This document shows positions 24,603 through 33,316 of a stretch of DNA of 64,000 nucleotides, piece after piece. A model generated the notes under the pieces. It saw nothing but the letters and a program-made list of their open reading frames with translations, was not told the DNA's origin and did no database searches. The translations under genes and the position numbers were made by a program. Numbering within the stretch: position 1 is the first letter of the stretch; the number at the start of each line of letters is the position of its first letter. The DNA comes from Mucilaginibacter aquaedulcis (lineage in GTDB: Bacteria; Bacteroidota; Bacteroidia; Sphingobacteriales; Sphingobacteriaceae): assembly GCF_030409325.1 (NCBI RefSeq), contig NZ_JAUFPR010000004.1, positions 109,548 through 173,547 on the forward strand. The letters are read 5' to 3'.

Positions 24603-25400
24603 ATGGACTTACAACTTAAAGGAAAAAGAGCCCTAATAACCGGATCATCATCTGGTTTGGGCGAAGCAATAGCACACTTACTTGCGGCAGAAGGTGCATC
24701 GGTAATTATTCATGGCCGTAACCAGGAGCGTGCAAACGCCGTGGCCAACGCGATCAGGGCTAACGGAGGTGTAGCAGATGTTGCCATAGGCGATCTGGCA
24801 ACGGATGCGGGTGCTGATGCCGTAGCATTAGCCGCGCTTGAAGGTGGTGCTATTGATATACTTGTTAATAACGCAGGCGCCTATCATCATATGCACTGGA
24901 TGGAGGCTACTCCTGAAACATGGATGGAAACCTATCAATTAAACGTATTATCAGGTGTACGTATGATACACCGCATTTTGCCGCAGATGCGTACGCTGGG
25001 CTGGGGCCGTATTATTCAGATAGGCGGAGGCTTAGCCATACAACCAATAGCCATGCAGCCGGATTATAATGCCTCACTGGCTGCCCGCCATAACCTTGCC
25101 TTATCACTCGCCCGTGAATTAAAAGATACAGGGATAACCTCCAATGTGGTTTCGCCCGGGGCCATACTGGTACCTGCGGTTAAACAACTTTTGTTGGATA
25201 TTGCACCGCGCTTTGGTTGGGGCGAAAGTTGGGAAGATATTGAAAAGGGTGCAGCACGGGATCTTGTACCAAATGATATAGGCCGATTGGGCAGGCCCGA
25301 AGAAATTGCCGGTGCTGTGGCTTACTTATCAAGTCCGTTTGCCAATTATATTAGCGGGGCTATTTTACGGGTAGATGGCGGTACTATAAGGTCTGTTTAA
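24603..25400 (+). CDS. SDR-family protein with altered catalytic residues
   Basis: A 265-residue SDR fold with an intact cofactor site (TGSSSGLG, 13-20; NNAG, 89-92) and the standard C-terminus (LGRPEEIAGAVAYLSSPFAN, then ISGAILRVDGG). The active site is unusual. The position of the catalytic Ser, 13 residues before the Tyr, is Gly (IIQIGGGLA), and the YxxxK motif reads YNASL (Tyr155, Leu159), so the Lys is missing. It may bind NAD(P) yet not be a normal dehydrogenase, or use a different mechanism. It is controlled, most likely, by the adjacent TetR protein and ends in a clear terminator. Confidence 0.88.
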   Translation: MDLQLKGKRALITGSSSGLGEAIAHLLAAEGASVIIHGRNQERANAVANAIRANGGVADVAIGDLATDAGADAVALAALEGGAIDILVNNAGAYHHMHWMEATPETWMETYQLNVLSGVRMIHRILPQMRTLGWGRIIQIGGGLAIQPIAMQPDYNASLAARHNLALSLARELKDTGITSNVVSPGAILVPAVKQLLLDIAPRFGWGESWEDIEKGAARDLVPNDIGRLGRPEEIAGAVAYLSSPFANYISGAILRVDGGTIRSV

Positions 25401-25428
25401 ATAGCTTTGTAAAAAAGACTCTAATATT

Positions 25429-25452
25429 AATCCCCATTTTTGGGGATTTTTT
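25429..25452 (+). terminator. Terminator after the TetR-controlled SDR gene
   Basis: AATCCCCA (25429-25436) and TGGGGATT (25441-25448) form an 8-bp stem with a TTTT loop and a following T-run (TTTTTTG). Confidence 0.85.
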
Positions 25453-25640
25453 GTTTAGGCATATTCAGTCTCTCTGTATTGTAAAAGGTGATGAGCTACA
25501 CATGTAGTAACTGTCACCAACTACTAAACAATAAAGAAAGTTGACCATGAGCATTTTACATTCTTTCCATCATAAATTTCAGTTATTGATTCTTATCTAT
25601 ATTTACGATTTTTAACAATGTTGTTTAATGTTAACCGCCG

Positions 25641-25676
25641 CTCCCATTTTCTTATAATATTATTAAGAAGTGGGAG
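25641..25676 (+). promoter_or_regulatory. 5'-leader hairpin upstream of the S74-like gene
   Basis: CTCCCATTTTCTTA and TAAGAAGTGGGAG pair with one bulge around a short AT loop (25641-25676), 42 bases before the ATG at 25719. It lacks a U-run, so an mRNA-stabilising or regulatory leader structure is more likely than a terminator. Confidence 0.45.
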
Positions 25677-25718
25677 TTTAAACAATATAAGCCAATAGCC
25701 AATTTAAATCCTAATTCT

Positions 25719-26156
25719 ATGAACTTTAAGGTAAAAACAATCATCCTTTCCTTGGGGATTATCACTGCAATTACAGAAGTTAACGCTCAGGACACGCCCG
25801 ATAATGGGCTCATCAAAAATCAGGCACCTGTAACCAATGCCCTGAATTATATCAACAAGCTTAAACCTATCACCTATGAATTTAATCGTGATAAGTTCAG
25901 CCGGGCCAACCTGCCTGCCGGAAATCAGTTTGGTTTTGGTGCCGAAGATTTAAAAAATGTTTTGCCAGGCGCTGTGAGTACCCATAATAAATGGTATAGC
26001 ACTGGTAAAAATAACCTAAAAGCAATTGAAACAAATATCGTTGATATGCAACAACTGGTACCGCTGCTGGTTGGAGCTATAAAAGATCAGCATGCAGAAA
26101 TTCAACAACTAAAAGCGCGCATAACCCAGCTTGAAGAAAGCAGTATATCAAAATGA
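25719..26156 (+). CDS. Exported stand-alone S74 (intramolecular chaperone)-like protein
   Basis: A 145-residue protein: signal peptide (1-23, ending VNAQ), then a domain resembling the C-terminal chaperone of tail spikes and fibre proteins (Peptidase_S74). Matching segments are LNYINKLKPITYEFNRDK, QFGFGAEDLKNVLPGAV, NIVDMQQLVPLLVGAIKDQH and a C-terminal coiled coil (AEIQQLKARITQLEES). In true S74 proteins this domain trimerises a long fibre and cuts itself off after an SD-x-RLK type N-terminus. Here there is no fibre and no such N-terminus, so self-cleavage is unlikely. Short secreted proteins of this kind recur in Bacteroidota; their role is unknown. A terminator follows. Confidence 0.7.
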   Translation: MNFKVKTIILSLGIITAITEVNAQDTPDNGLIKNQAPVTNALNYINKLKPITYEFNRDKFSRANLPAGNQFGFGAEDLKNVLPGAVSTHNKWYSTGKNNLKAIETNIVDMQQLVPLLVGAIKDQHAEIQQLKARITQLEESSISK

Positions 26157-26183
26157 ATTAGTAATAAGTTTAGCTAATTGTTA

Positions 26184-26211
26184 AACGCGACCTTTGCAAG
26201 GCCGCGTTTTT
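26184..26211 (+). terminator. Terminator after the S74-like gene
   Basis: AACGCGACCTT (26184-26194) pairs with AAGGCCGCGTT (26198-26208) with one mismatch, loop TGC, followed by TTTTGC. Confidence 0.8.
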
Positions 26212-26407
26212 GCTTTTAGTTCTTTTAAAGACTCAACATAAGCTGAGCATGAGTGTGATTATCTCCTGAATGAGCCCAAGCTAACTTTCACACTGCAATG
26301 CCTCTTGGCTTATTATTTTATTTACACCAATACAAGGAGCAGTCATCTGATTAAATAAGCATATCGTCGAGACGTAGAAACTCATTTCAGCTTGAGGGTG
26401 GATGGTA

Positions 26408-26442
26408 CAAAAAGCCCCGGAAAAATACATCTCCCGAGGCTT
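26408..26442 (-). terminator. Terminator for the acyltransferase gene
   Basis: AAGCCCCGG (26412-26420) and CCGAGGCTT (26434-26442) pair with one mismatch. Read on the minus strand the stem is followed by TTTTTGTA. It lies about 100 bases after the acyltransferase stop. Confidence 0.55.
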
Positions 26443-26543
26443 ACAATAAGGGTAAATTAAAACAGAACCGGAACGGTTATGTCGGCGCGTGATATTTAAA
26501 TCAGGAGCACGAAACTTTTCCGGTGCATATATCTATCAAGGGG

Positions 26544-27569
26544 TCATTGAATTGCTACTTTTTTAGAGGCTGATTGTCCGCCCGATTTGTTATACTGAAA
26601 CAGCCAGCCAAATTTGGGTTGCTGAACCGACAGGTATTTTAAACCCAGCGGAAAGCACAAACCAAACAGCGTATTAAATACAATGTGTACTAAAGCATTA
26701 TCAATATGCAGTATTTTCTGTAAAAAGATTCTGAAGCCCGCGGTAAAAAGCACATGCGTTAAAAATATGATCATTGAGTTTTCGCCCAGAAAATTCATTA
26801 CCGTTTTTGATTGGGTTTTCACCGCATAAAAAGATATCTGCATAACCAGTAAAGTACCCAACAATTGTGTATCTAAACGGTTAAACCAGGTCCATCTTCC
26901 ATAAACGAAATATAGATACTCCGCCCCAATGAATAGCACAAAAGTTATAAGGATGATGATTTTACTCTCCAACAGATATCTGAGGTAATTCAGATGACGA
27001 GCCAGTAAAATTCCGAAATTAAAATATATAAGGTTTTGGAAGGTTTTATCAAACGATCCTAAATTAGGTTTAAGTATTAAAACTATAAGCCACACCAGGC
27101 ATGACAACAGCAAGCCATATTTTCTTGATATACGATAAAGGCCTACATTAATAACATTAATGAAAAACAAAGCAAATAGAAACCAGTAAACAGACCGTGG
27201 TATATAAAGGCAAGTATATAAAGCCTTAGCCGACAGGCCTGTATTTGTTTGACCGGAAAAAAGAACCTCAAATGCAGTTTGTATGAGCGACCATATAACA
27301 AATGGATAAAGAATAGTTTGCAGTTTATTGATCAGGAATTTCTTTTCATGATGCTTATCTAAGCTCTTTTCAAAAAAGAAACCTGATAAAGCAAAGAACA
27401 ACGACATGTGAAAACTGTAAATAAAGGTAAACAGCGGGTTAATGATATTTAAGTTTACCGGCAGATGCGCCTCCCTTGCACCAATAATGGCGTGTCCTAA
27501 CACGACAAGAATAATTCCCAGGCCTTTTGCATAATCAATCCAATCTACTCTTATATTTTCTGATCTCAT
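26544..27569 (-). CDS. Acyltransferase-3 family membrane protein
   Basis: A 341-residue integral membrane protein with about ten hydrophobic helices. The N-terminus has the family pattern RVDWIDYAKGLGIILVVLGH, with the catalytic-type His at the end of the first helix, followed by FIYSFHMSLFFALSGFFFEK. These are the marks of Acyltransferase_3 (OafA/WecH/NodX-like) enzymes, which move acetyl or succinyl groups onto sugars of surface glycans across the inner membrane. It is not in the EPS operon but could modify that polymer or a lipid-linked glycan. It is transcribed alone, with a gene-poor 660-bp region upstream. Confidence 0.88.
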   Translation of the reverse strand: MRSENIRVDWIDYAKGLGIILVVLGHAIIGAREAHLPVNLNIINPLFTFIYSFHMSLFFALSGFFFEKSLDKHHEKKFLINKLQTILYPFVIWSLIQTAFEVLFSGQTNTGLSAKALYTCLYIPRSVYWFLFALFFINVINVGLYRISRKYGLLLSCLVWLIVLILKPNLGSFDKTFQNLIYFNFGILLARHLNYLRYLLESKIIILITFVLFIGAEYLYFVYGRWTWFNRLDTQLLGTLLVMQISFYAVKTQSKTVMNFLGENSMIIFLTHVLFTAGFRIFLQKILHIDNALVHIVFNTLFGLCFPLGLKYLSVQQPKFGWLFQYNKSGGQSASKKVAIQ

Positions 27570-27806
27570 TTGTTGTACTTTTTACGCTAACACTTATGTA
27601 TAACTATATAATATTCCGGCTTATTTCTTACGCCTGTTAACATGGCATAAATTTAAAAACGAATGGTCTTATATGTTAATAAATAACGGTTAGTTTTAGC
27701 TTATTACAGCTATATAATTGTTGCTAATTATACTTAATAAACCTGTTGGGAAGATGGTAAAACACAGGCAGAGATTTATAGGAATCGGGACTTACTATCA
27801 AATTAA

Positions 27807-27835
27807 AAGGGGACGCATTTTTCATACGTCCCCTT
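27807..27835. terminator. Orphan terminator-like hairpin
   Basis: AAGGGGACG (27807-27815) pairs with CGTCCCCTT (27827-27835) around an 11-base loop. T-rich sequence follows on both strands (TGTTAAATTTT on plus, TTTTAATTTG on minus). No annotated gene ends next to it. Confidence 0.55.
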
Positions 27836-27908
27836 GTTAAATTTTAAGGCACATAACTCTCACATCTGTACCTTAATTATGAAAAAATAAACTTCACATA
27901 AACTTATA

Positions 27909-27934
27909 CGTATAACATTTTCAAATGTTATACG
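27909..27934. repeat. 12-bp perfect inverted repeat with 2-bp centre
   Basis: CGTATAACATTT (27909-27920) and AAATGTTATACG (27923-27934) around TC. The very short centre suits a dimeric DNA-binding protein site better than a hairpin. Confidence 0.6.
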
Positions 27935-28160
27935 CACATTAAAATAAATAATAAGATTTTATGACTTAAGCTTATAAATTGATTTTATATACGAATGTAG
28001 TATTTATTTACAAAACAATAAAGATTTAATAATAATTGACTCAAAAATGTGGCAATTTGTACCAAAATGGGAAAAATCACGACATTAATACTAATTATAA
28101 CAATTACCCAGGTAAAATTCTCTTATTAAAAAATAGCCGATTTCTTACCTCAAGGAATAA

Positions 28161-28198
28161 AAAAAGGGCAAAAAGCTATAATGCTTAATGCCCTTTTT
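28161..28198 (-). terminator. Terminator for the 145-residue lipoprotein gene
   Basis: AAAAAGGGCA (28161-28170) pairs with TGCCCTTTTT (28189-28198). On the minus strand the stem runs into TTTTTTTATT. The gene stop is 34 bases upstream on that strand. Confidence 0.75.
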
Positions 28199-28231
28199 AT
28201 TTTCAACTATTAGTCCCTTTTTTATCAGCCG

Positions 28232-28669
28232 TTAAGGAACCAATATTTTACTTTCCCAAACTTGTCCTGCTGTTCTTTTGGCTGTATTATGAAATATTTG
28301 ATATTGCTCTCTGCTATAAACATTAAGTGTAATATTCTGATCTACTTCAGGAGTGATCTTAATGTCTAAATCATATTTAGATTGATAACGGAACACATAA
28401 GTTGCCATTGTGCCGTCAACATCAAAATCATTTATCTTATCAATATCGCCGAAAGTAACATGGCATTTCTTTTCGCAGTCAACGGTTAATTTTCCGTAGC
28501 CGTAAAAGCTAACGTCATCTACCTGGGCAGCACTATTCTTTTTACAGCCCGATAAAGAGGACAGTGAAAGTATAGCAACAGCTAATAAAAAATAGCGTTT
28601 GGTAACTGATGAGCACTTAAGTAATCTGATTGGTCCTAAGTGCGCGAGTGAGGAGTAAGTTCTGTTCAT
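28232..28669 (-). CDS. Small lipoprotein of unknown function
   Basis: A 145-residue protein with an unusually long N-region before its hydrophobic core (FLLAVAILSLSSLSGC), giving a lipobox Cys at about position 42. The mature part is a beta-rich domain of about 100 residues with two Cys close together (VDCEKKCHVTFGD), which may form a disulfide, and the ending TAGQVWESKILVP. No later start codon gives a better signal. I do not recognise a family. It stands alone with its own terminator. Confidence 0.7.
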   Translation of the reverse strand: MNRTYSSLAHLGPIRLLKCSSVTKRYFLLAVAILSLSSLSGCKKNSAAQVDDVSFYGYGKLTVDCEKKCHVTFGDIDKINDFDVDGTMATYVFRYQSKYDLDIKITPEVDQNITLNVYSREQYQIFHNTAKRTAGQVWESKILVP

Positions 28670-28864
28670 GACGGTGTTTTTTTAAATTGTTAATATTTGA
28701 TTTCAATAAAGTTTAGCAAAGCATTCCCGGGCCAACAGGTTGACAGCGCCAATAACTATTTATGATAGTTTTAAAAGGCAATACCAATTTGTGTTACCAG
28801 GGGTTGTAGTCCAATAAATTGTGAGGCAGAGTTTTTATTGATTATTGTGTAATTGATATCCTAA

Positions 28865-29395
28865 TTACACAGCAATTTTAGAAGTATATAAAAATGCGGC
28901 TTGTTCAATCAGATCATCCGAATTAACGATGAGCTGAGCTGGCTGATTTAGTATAAACAAACAATGATGATAACCTAAAATTTGAGCTAAATTTTTGATT
29001 TTGTTAAACAATACGCTTTCCCTGCTTTCATGCAACTTGATATAAACAATAAGCGAGAGCAGCCCTTTGCCTGCATTTTCGTTCCTTTTTATCAAAAAGA
29101 AGTGTTCAACAGAGGTTAGCATCTTTTCCGGAAATTGTTTTATCATTGGTTCTTGTTCACACAGCTCATAAATTGTTTCGCATTTTTTCAATTGAACCTG
29201 AAGTTGATCTTGCAGATTTAGCAATTGTTGTTTTGAAGCGACAAAATTTTCGTGAGCCGACAAAACTGATAAAAACATAATCAGATCCTTTTTACCGGCA
29301 TAAACATTATTAAGCTCGGTTAGCAACAATTGTTTAAAGTGGCTATCCTCAATGGTTAAGTTTGATGTGTTCGGAAAGGCTAAGTTTGTTTTCAT
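28865..29395 (-). CDS. Degenerate DUF892 (YciF ferritin-like) protein
   Basis: A 176-residue helical protein. The opening HFKQLLLTELNNVYAGKKDL corresponds to the first helix of DUF892/YciF proteins (normally ELRDLYxAEKQL). It is followed by an amphipathic helix leading to CETIYELCEQEP and, later, the helix pair LSLIVYIKLHESRESVLFNK and IKNLAQILGYHHC, which match the YciF order. The acidic and His metal ligands of the ferritin-like site are mostly replaced, so iron binding looks unlikely. YciE/F proteins are stress-related with unclear function. The match is by eye and only moderate. Confidence 0.55.
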   Translation of the reverse strand: MKTNLAFPNTSNLTIEDSHFKQLLLTELNNVYAGKKDLIMFLSVLSAHENFVASKQQLLNLQDQLQVQLKKCETIYELCEQEPMIKQFPEKMLTSVEHFFLIKRNENAGKGLLSLIVYIKLHESRESVLFNKIKNLAQILGYHHCLFILNQPAQLIVNSDDLIEQAAFLYTSKIAV

Positions 29396-30506
29396 GTCAG
29401 GATGAATTAGATAAACTACATTTCAATAAGGTTTACTTTTAAATTGAACATGAGCTTCAATGCCTGTTCAATGTGATAAAGATGTGATTATTAGAGAAAT
29501 AGTGGGAACCTGTACAGGCTCACTTTTTGGCTACAGAGGCCCATGTTTAAATACACCTATTAATACTTCGTTACCTTAGAGTTATATTTTTATTAAGCAA
29601 TAAATTGAATAATTACTTATTAAGCATTAAATCTGAGTTATTACTCATTATTTGCATCGAAGCATCAATCAGTATTTAGCTATATTTCAGGCTCTATCAA
29701 AATCGGGACAGATCTTCCCAGGTTCAACTTAACATTTCGAATAGTCTACTATTTTGATCGGGTTTAAGTTCTTTTAAGATTGAAAATTTGTTAGGAAAGC
29801 AAAATTTCGATCGCTAATTATAGATTAAAATTTCACAACTCCTATTTAAATAAATTCACTCCCTGTAAATTTAAAAGCAAAAAAACATGTTTTTTAAGCA
29901 TTTCTACCAAATATAACTTAGGCCAAAAACCTGGCATTGCCGTTTCCTATAGGTTAACACTATTTCCCGTTTTGCTGACAGTTACATGTGTTGTTAAAAT
30001 AAATTAGCATTTTTGGGTGTTTAACACATATCAGCATAGCTGAAATTTGTTAAAAGGGTGAACTAATGTTGGCTATCAGCAAAAGTAGAGCTGGTGAATT
30101 GCAATCGAATTCATGGTATATTATATGGCCAAATTAGTATTCATAGTTAATAATAAAATATCATAATTGAAATCAGGCAAGAGGTTTTACACCAATAATA
30201 ACAACATTTTTACAAAGGTAAAACCTGGAGGAATAACTCAAAATTGATGAATCTGGCTTTTTTTATAAAGAAAAAGGCAATTTTTTTTCAAATAAAGTGT
30301 GGCTGATTTTTTTTGAATGTAAACAGCTTAGGAACAGTACTTTTAGCTGATACAAACATTAATTTTTTTTGTTCTTTGAAAGGCTTTTTTTGCGAAATTT
30401 TCATTTTAACGCCCAATCCAATACAACTTTTTTATATTAATTAGCGTTTAGTTAATCTAAATGTAGATTTTTTTAACTTTTAAACAACCCCCTTAAGTAA
30501 TTATTT
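29396..30506. other. 1.1-kb AT-rich region without genes
   Basis: Frames on both strands are short and unsupported; the longest ATG frame I followed, at 30065, stops after 23 codons. The stretch has many T-runs toward the right end, which is the leader and promoter region of the glycosidase at 30507. No tRNA, repeat array or remnant of a known gene was recognised. Confidence 0.5.
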
Positions 30507-32012
30507 ATGAAACTTTACAAAAAAATAATCCTGGCAAACTCATTATTATTAGTATTTTTTTCATGCAAAAAAGAAAATAATATAGAGCCTGCTCCTTCGG
30601 CTGCAGCGGACGTGCAGACGGTGGATGCTACAGCGACTAACAGCGTTGTAGCAGCAGCAGTTATTACAAATTTAAAATCTGGCACCTCTAAAACTTACAA
30701 TCAAACAACATTAGCTACTAACGTAGTTTATTACACAGACAGAACTTACAAAGTAACTTCTGTTCCTTCAGCTTTATCAGGCGGCTTGTTAATCAGAACA
30801 GCTTGCGATGATAAAACAAACACATCTTCAAATCTTACTTTTACATTAACACAAGCCGCAACAGTTTATGTTGCTTATGATTCCCGTGCAAATTCCTTGC
30901 CAAGCTGGCTTAATAGCTGGACTAAAACAAGCTCTACTATAGGTATAAGTGATGCCGATGTATCTAAATTTAATGTTTACAGCAAAAGCTATGCTGCTGG
31001 CTCTGTATCATTAGGTGCAAATATGGCTGCACCGGCAAGCGATGTTCATTGCAACTATGTAGTTGTAGTTAAAACAGGAGCTGCTACAACTGATCCGGGC
31101 GATGCAACTGCTCCAGTTTCTGGCAGCTTCATGTTAGGATTAAACATGCACTCTATGGGTAATTCAGCTTATTCGCCGGTAAGCATGACCAATCAAATGG
31201 CTATGCTGAAAAAAATGGGTATGAAAGTAGCCCGTCAAAATTTCACTATCAATAGTGATGGCTCTGTAGCAAACCAATCAAGCTTTATTCAATTGATGAA
31301 TGCCGGAACTGCAAGTGGCATAACCACACTGGCAATGATCAACGTTACTAAAATCAATTACAGCGCTTCCGAAAGCACAAACTACAATGCTGGTAAAGCT
31401 TTTGGTGCAAACATCGGTGCTAAAAACGCTAAGTATTTTACTTACTACGAATTAGGTAACGAACTTGATAATAAAGCAATAAACTCTGGCGATGGTGATG
31501 TTGCATCAAACTATAACAGTACTAAATTAAAGACAACTGCGGCCTATTTAAAGGGCTTGGACGAAGGTATCAAATCAAAACAACCCGGAGCCAAAACCAT
31601 GATTGATGGTAGCTGGAAACACTTCTACTTTTTACAATACATGCAATCATACGGTGTTAAATTTGATATCGTTGCATGGCACTGGTATTCAGACATGGAG
31701 AGCGCTACTGCTAAATCAATGCCTGATATCACTAAAAAACTGTCAAGCCTGTTTACTAAACCTATCTGGTTTACTGAAGTTGGTCAACGCTGGAAAAACG
31801 TAAGCAACATTGATCAAATTCAAAGCACATTTACCAATGCTTTCATCAAAAAAATGAAAGCTAACAGCCAGGTGAAAGCCGGCTTATTCTACGAGCTTTT
31901 TGATGAACCTGCCAGAACCGGTGCAGAAGGACATTATGGTTTTGTAAAATGGACAAAACCTTACAGCTCTTGGGCTTACAAAACTGTAGCTACAAGCTTA
32001 TTTGTTAACTAA
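30507..32012 (+). CDS. Two-domain secreted glycosidase-like lipoprotein (clan GH-A type)
   Basis: A 501-residue lipoprotein (signal LLLVFFSC, Cys20). Residues about 50-190 form a beta-sandwich (VVYYTDRTYKVTSVPSALSG, then TLTQAATVYVAYDSRANSLP), a module I associate with carbohydrate-active secreted proteins. Residues 205-495 form a TIM barrel with the clan GH-A hallmarks: acid/base Glu319 in YYELGNELDN (314-323), an aromatic strand IVAWHWYSD (388-396) and the nucleophile Glu424 in IWFTEVGQRW. The GH family (39, 5, 53 or an unnumbered one) cannot be fixed by eye. The barrel is paralogous to the next gene, and both lie beside the EPS cluster, suggesting EPS cleavage or turnover. A terminator follows. 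Confidence 0.75.
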   Translation: MKLYKKIILANSLLLVFFSCKKENNIEPAPSAAADVQTVDATATNSVVAAAVITNLKSGTSKTYNQTTLATNVVYYTDRTYKVTSVPSALSGGLLIRTACDDKTNTSSNLTFTLTQAATVYVAYDSRANSLPSWLNSWTKTSSTIGISDADVSKFNVYSKSYAAGSVSLGANMAAPASDVHCNYVVVVKTGAATTDPGDATAPVSGSFMLGLNMHSMGNSAYSPVSMTNQMAMLKKMGMKVARQNFTINSDGSVANQSSFIQLMNAGTASGITTLAMINVTKINYSASESTNYNAGKAFGANIGAKNAKYFTYYELGNELDNKAINSGDGDVASNYNSTKLKTTAAYLKGLDEGIKSKQPGAKTMIDGSWKHFYFLQYMQSYGVKFDIVAWHWYSDMESATAKSMPDITKKLSSLFTKPIWFTEVGQRWKNVSNIDQIQSTFTNAFIKKMKANSQVKAGLFYELFDEPARTGAEGHYGFVKWTKPYSSWAYKTVATSLFVN

Positions 32013-32057
32013 ATCACTCTAATTCTTACAGTTCAAAAAAAATCTTCATAGGACAAG

Positions 32058-32090
32058 AAGCCGCCCCCAAAAAGGGCGGCTTTTTGTTTT
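32058..32090 (+). terminator. Terminator between the two glycosidase genes
   Basis: AAGCCGCCC (32058-32066) and GGGCGGCTT (32074-32082) form a perfect 9-bp GC-rich stem, loop CCAAAAA, then TTTGTTTTT. Confidence 0.9.
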
Positions 32091-32182
32091 TAACTAAAGT
32101 TGCAACAAAAAGTGCCCATCATTTTACATTTATGACCCATTAAAATAAATTTCTATCCAACAATGAGTACAAACACTTATAT

Positions 32183-32190
32183 TAGCTTTG
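32183..32190 (+). promoter_or_regulatory. Bacteroidota -7 box (TAGCTTTG) for the second glycosidase
   Basis: An exact TAnnTTTG match after the terminator, giving a leader of about 90 bases to the ATG at 32285. No proper -33 TTG is visible. Confidence 0.4.
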
Positions 32191-32284
32191 TTTAGAGTGA
32201 AATAGCAAAATTCACCATCGTATTACAAGTAACAAACGGTTGCCTGAATACGGGTGTAAGTATCGGTTACCATAATACCAACTT

Positions 32285-33292
32285 ATGTTATTAAAAAGAA
32301 CTATAACATGTACCTGCCTTTTAATTTTATTATCAGCAGGCGTGTCAAAAGCCCAGGAATCCTTTCGCTGGGGCATAAACGGGCATCCGCTCACCCAATT
32401 TGATTACAATAAAAACACCTGGGACCAGCAGATCTCCTTTTTAAAAGATCTTAAACTAAACACCTATAGAATTGATGTTCCGCTGAACGCGCAGGGCCTT
32501 CCTAAAAGCGAAGCGGCATTTCAAAACATACTTGATAAACTAAACTCCAATTCCATTACTCCATTTCCTGTATTGATAGTTAGCGGCCTATCGGGCTTAA
32601 ATGCCGATCAGGTTTACGCGCTGTGCAACAATCAGGGAAAAGCTTTTGGTTTAAAATACGGCAAAAATCTTCCTTATGTTGAAGTTGGGAATGAAGAGGA
32701 TAATAAAATAATTGTTTCTGGAAACGGCACTAAAGCCGATGATTTTGATGCTGATAAAGCTTCGAGGGTTATAGCAAAGCTTAAAGGGTTTATTGATGGT
32801 TTAAAATCGGTACAGCCGGACATTAAAGTTAGCCTATCATTTAGCTGGGTGCATTTTTACTACCTAGAAATGCTAAAGCAAAATAATGTGAATTATGATA
32901 TAGTAGGTTGTCATTGGTATTCGAATATGGGAGGGGGCGACATAACGAATGCAAGTCAGTTTGGTAATGTTTTAAAAACGGTTAAAGACCGCTTTAATAA
33001 AGATATCTGGATAACCGAATTTAATTACTGGAAAGGAACCAAAAACGGTGATTATACTAAACAAGCAGATTATTTAGGCAAAAGCCTTAAAACCATTATA
33101 GCGTCAAACCAAGTCAAGGGCTTTTTTATCTATGAGTTGTTTGACCAAAATTTTATAAGCCAACGCTCACAAGACGAGGCTAATTACGGTATTCTGAGCA
33201 AAAGCGCATCTTCTGCCGATTATCAAAAAAAGGATGTTTACCTGGTTTATAAAAACTTCATAAACGCGAACGTAAACGCCAATAGCAGATAA
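32285..33292 (+). CDS. Secreted single-domain glycosidase (clan GH-A type)
   Basis: A 335-residue protein: signal peptide (1-23, ending VSKAQ) and a TIM barrel related to the second domain of the preceding gene. The acid/base Glu137 is in YVEVGNEEDN and the putative nucleophile Glu245 in IWITEFNYW. Shared strands are IVGCHWYSNM and GFFIYELFDQNF. It lacks the beta-sandwich module and lipobox of its paralogue, so it should be free in the periplasm or outside. It has its own promoter box and converges with the EPS cluster (24 bases between the stops). A role in cutting or trimming the exopolysaccharide is likely but inferred from position. Confidence 0.78.
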   Translation: MLLKRTITCTCLLILLSAGVSKAQESFRWGINGHPLTQFDYNKNTWDQQISFLKDLKLNTYRIDVPLNAQGLPKSEAAFQNILDKLNSNSITPFPVLIVSGLSGLNADQVYALCNNQGKAFGLKYGKNLPYVEVGNEEDNKIIVSGNGTKADDFDADKASRVIAKLKGFIDGLKSVQPDIKVSLSFSWVHFYYLEMLKQNNVNYDIVGCHWYSNMGGGDITNASQFGNVLKTVKDRFNKDIWITEFNYWKGTKNGDYTKQADYLGKSLKTIIASNQVKGFFIYELFDQNFISQRSQDEANYGILSKSASSADYQKKDVYLVYKNFINANVNANSR

Positions 33293-33316
33293 ATAACAAA
33301 GCCTGATTATTATTAT

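Larger units (their letters stand above)
25401..25718. other. Intergenic region before the S74-like gene
   Basis: 318 bases with no gene. It contains the terminator at 25429-25452 and a second hairpin at 25641-25676. Very short frames (17-23 codons) near 25490-25620 have no recognisable features. Confidence 0.5.
26157..26543. other. Intergenic region between convergent genes
   Basis: 387 bases between two converging genes. Apart from the two terminators (26184-26211 on plus, 26408-26442 on minus) I see no gene or repeat. Confidence 0.6.
27570..28231. other. 660-bp gene-less region with two strong inverted repeats
   Basis: No ORF of substance. It contains a GC-rich hairpin (27807-27835), an almost perfect 26-bp palindrome (27909-27934) and a terminator at 28161-28198. 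The DNA otherwise is strongly AT-rich. A small RNA could lie between these structures, but I see no direct proof. Confidence 0.6.
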
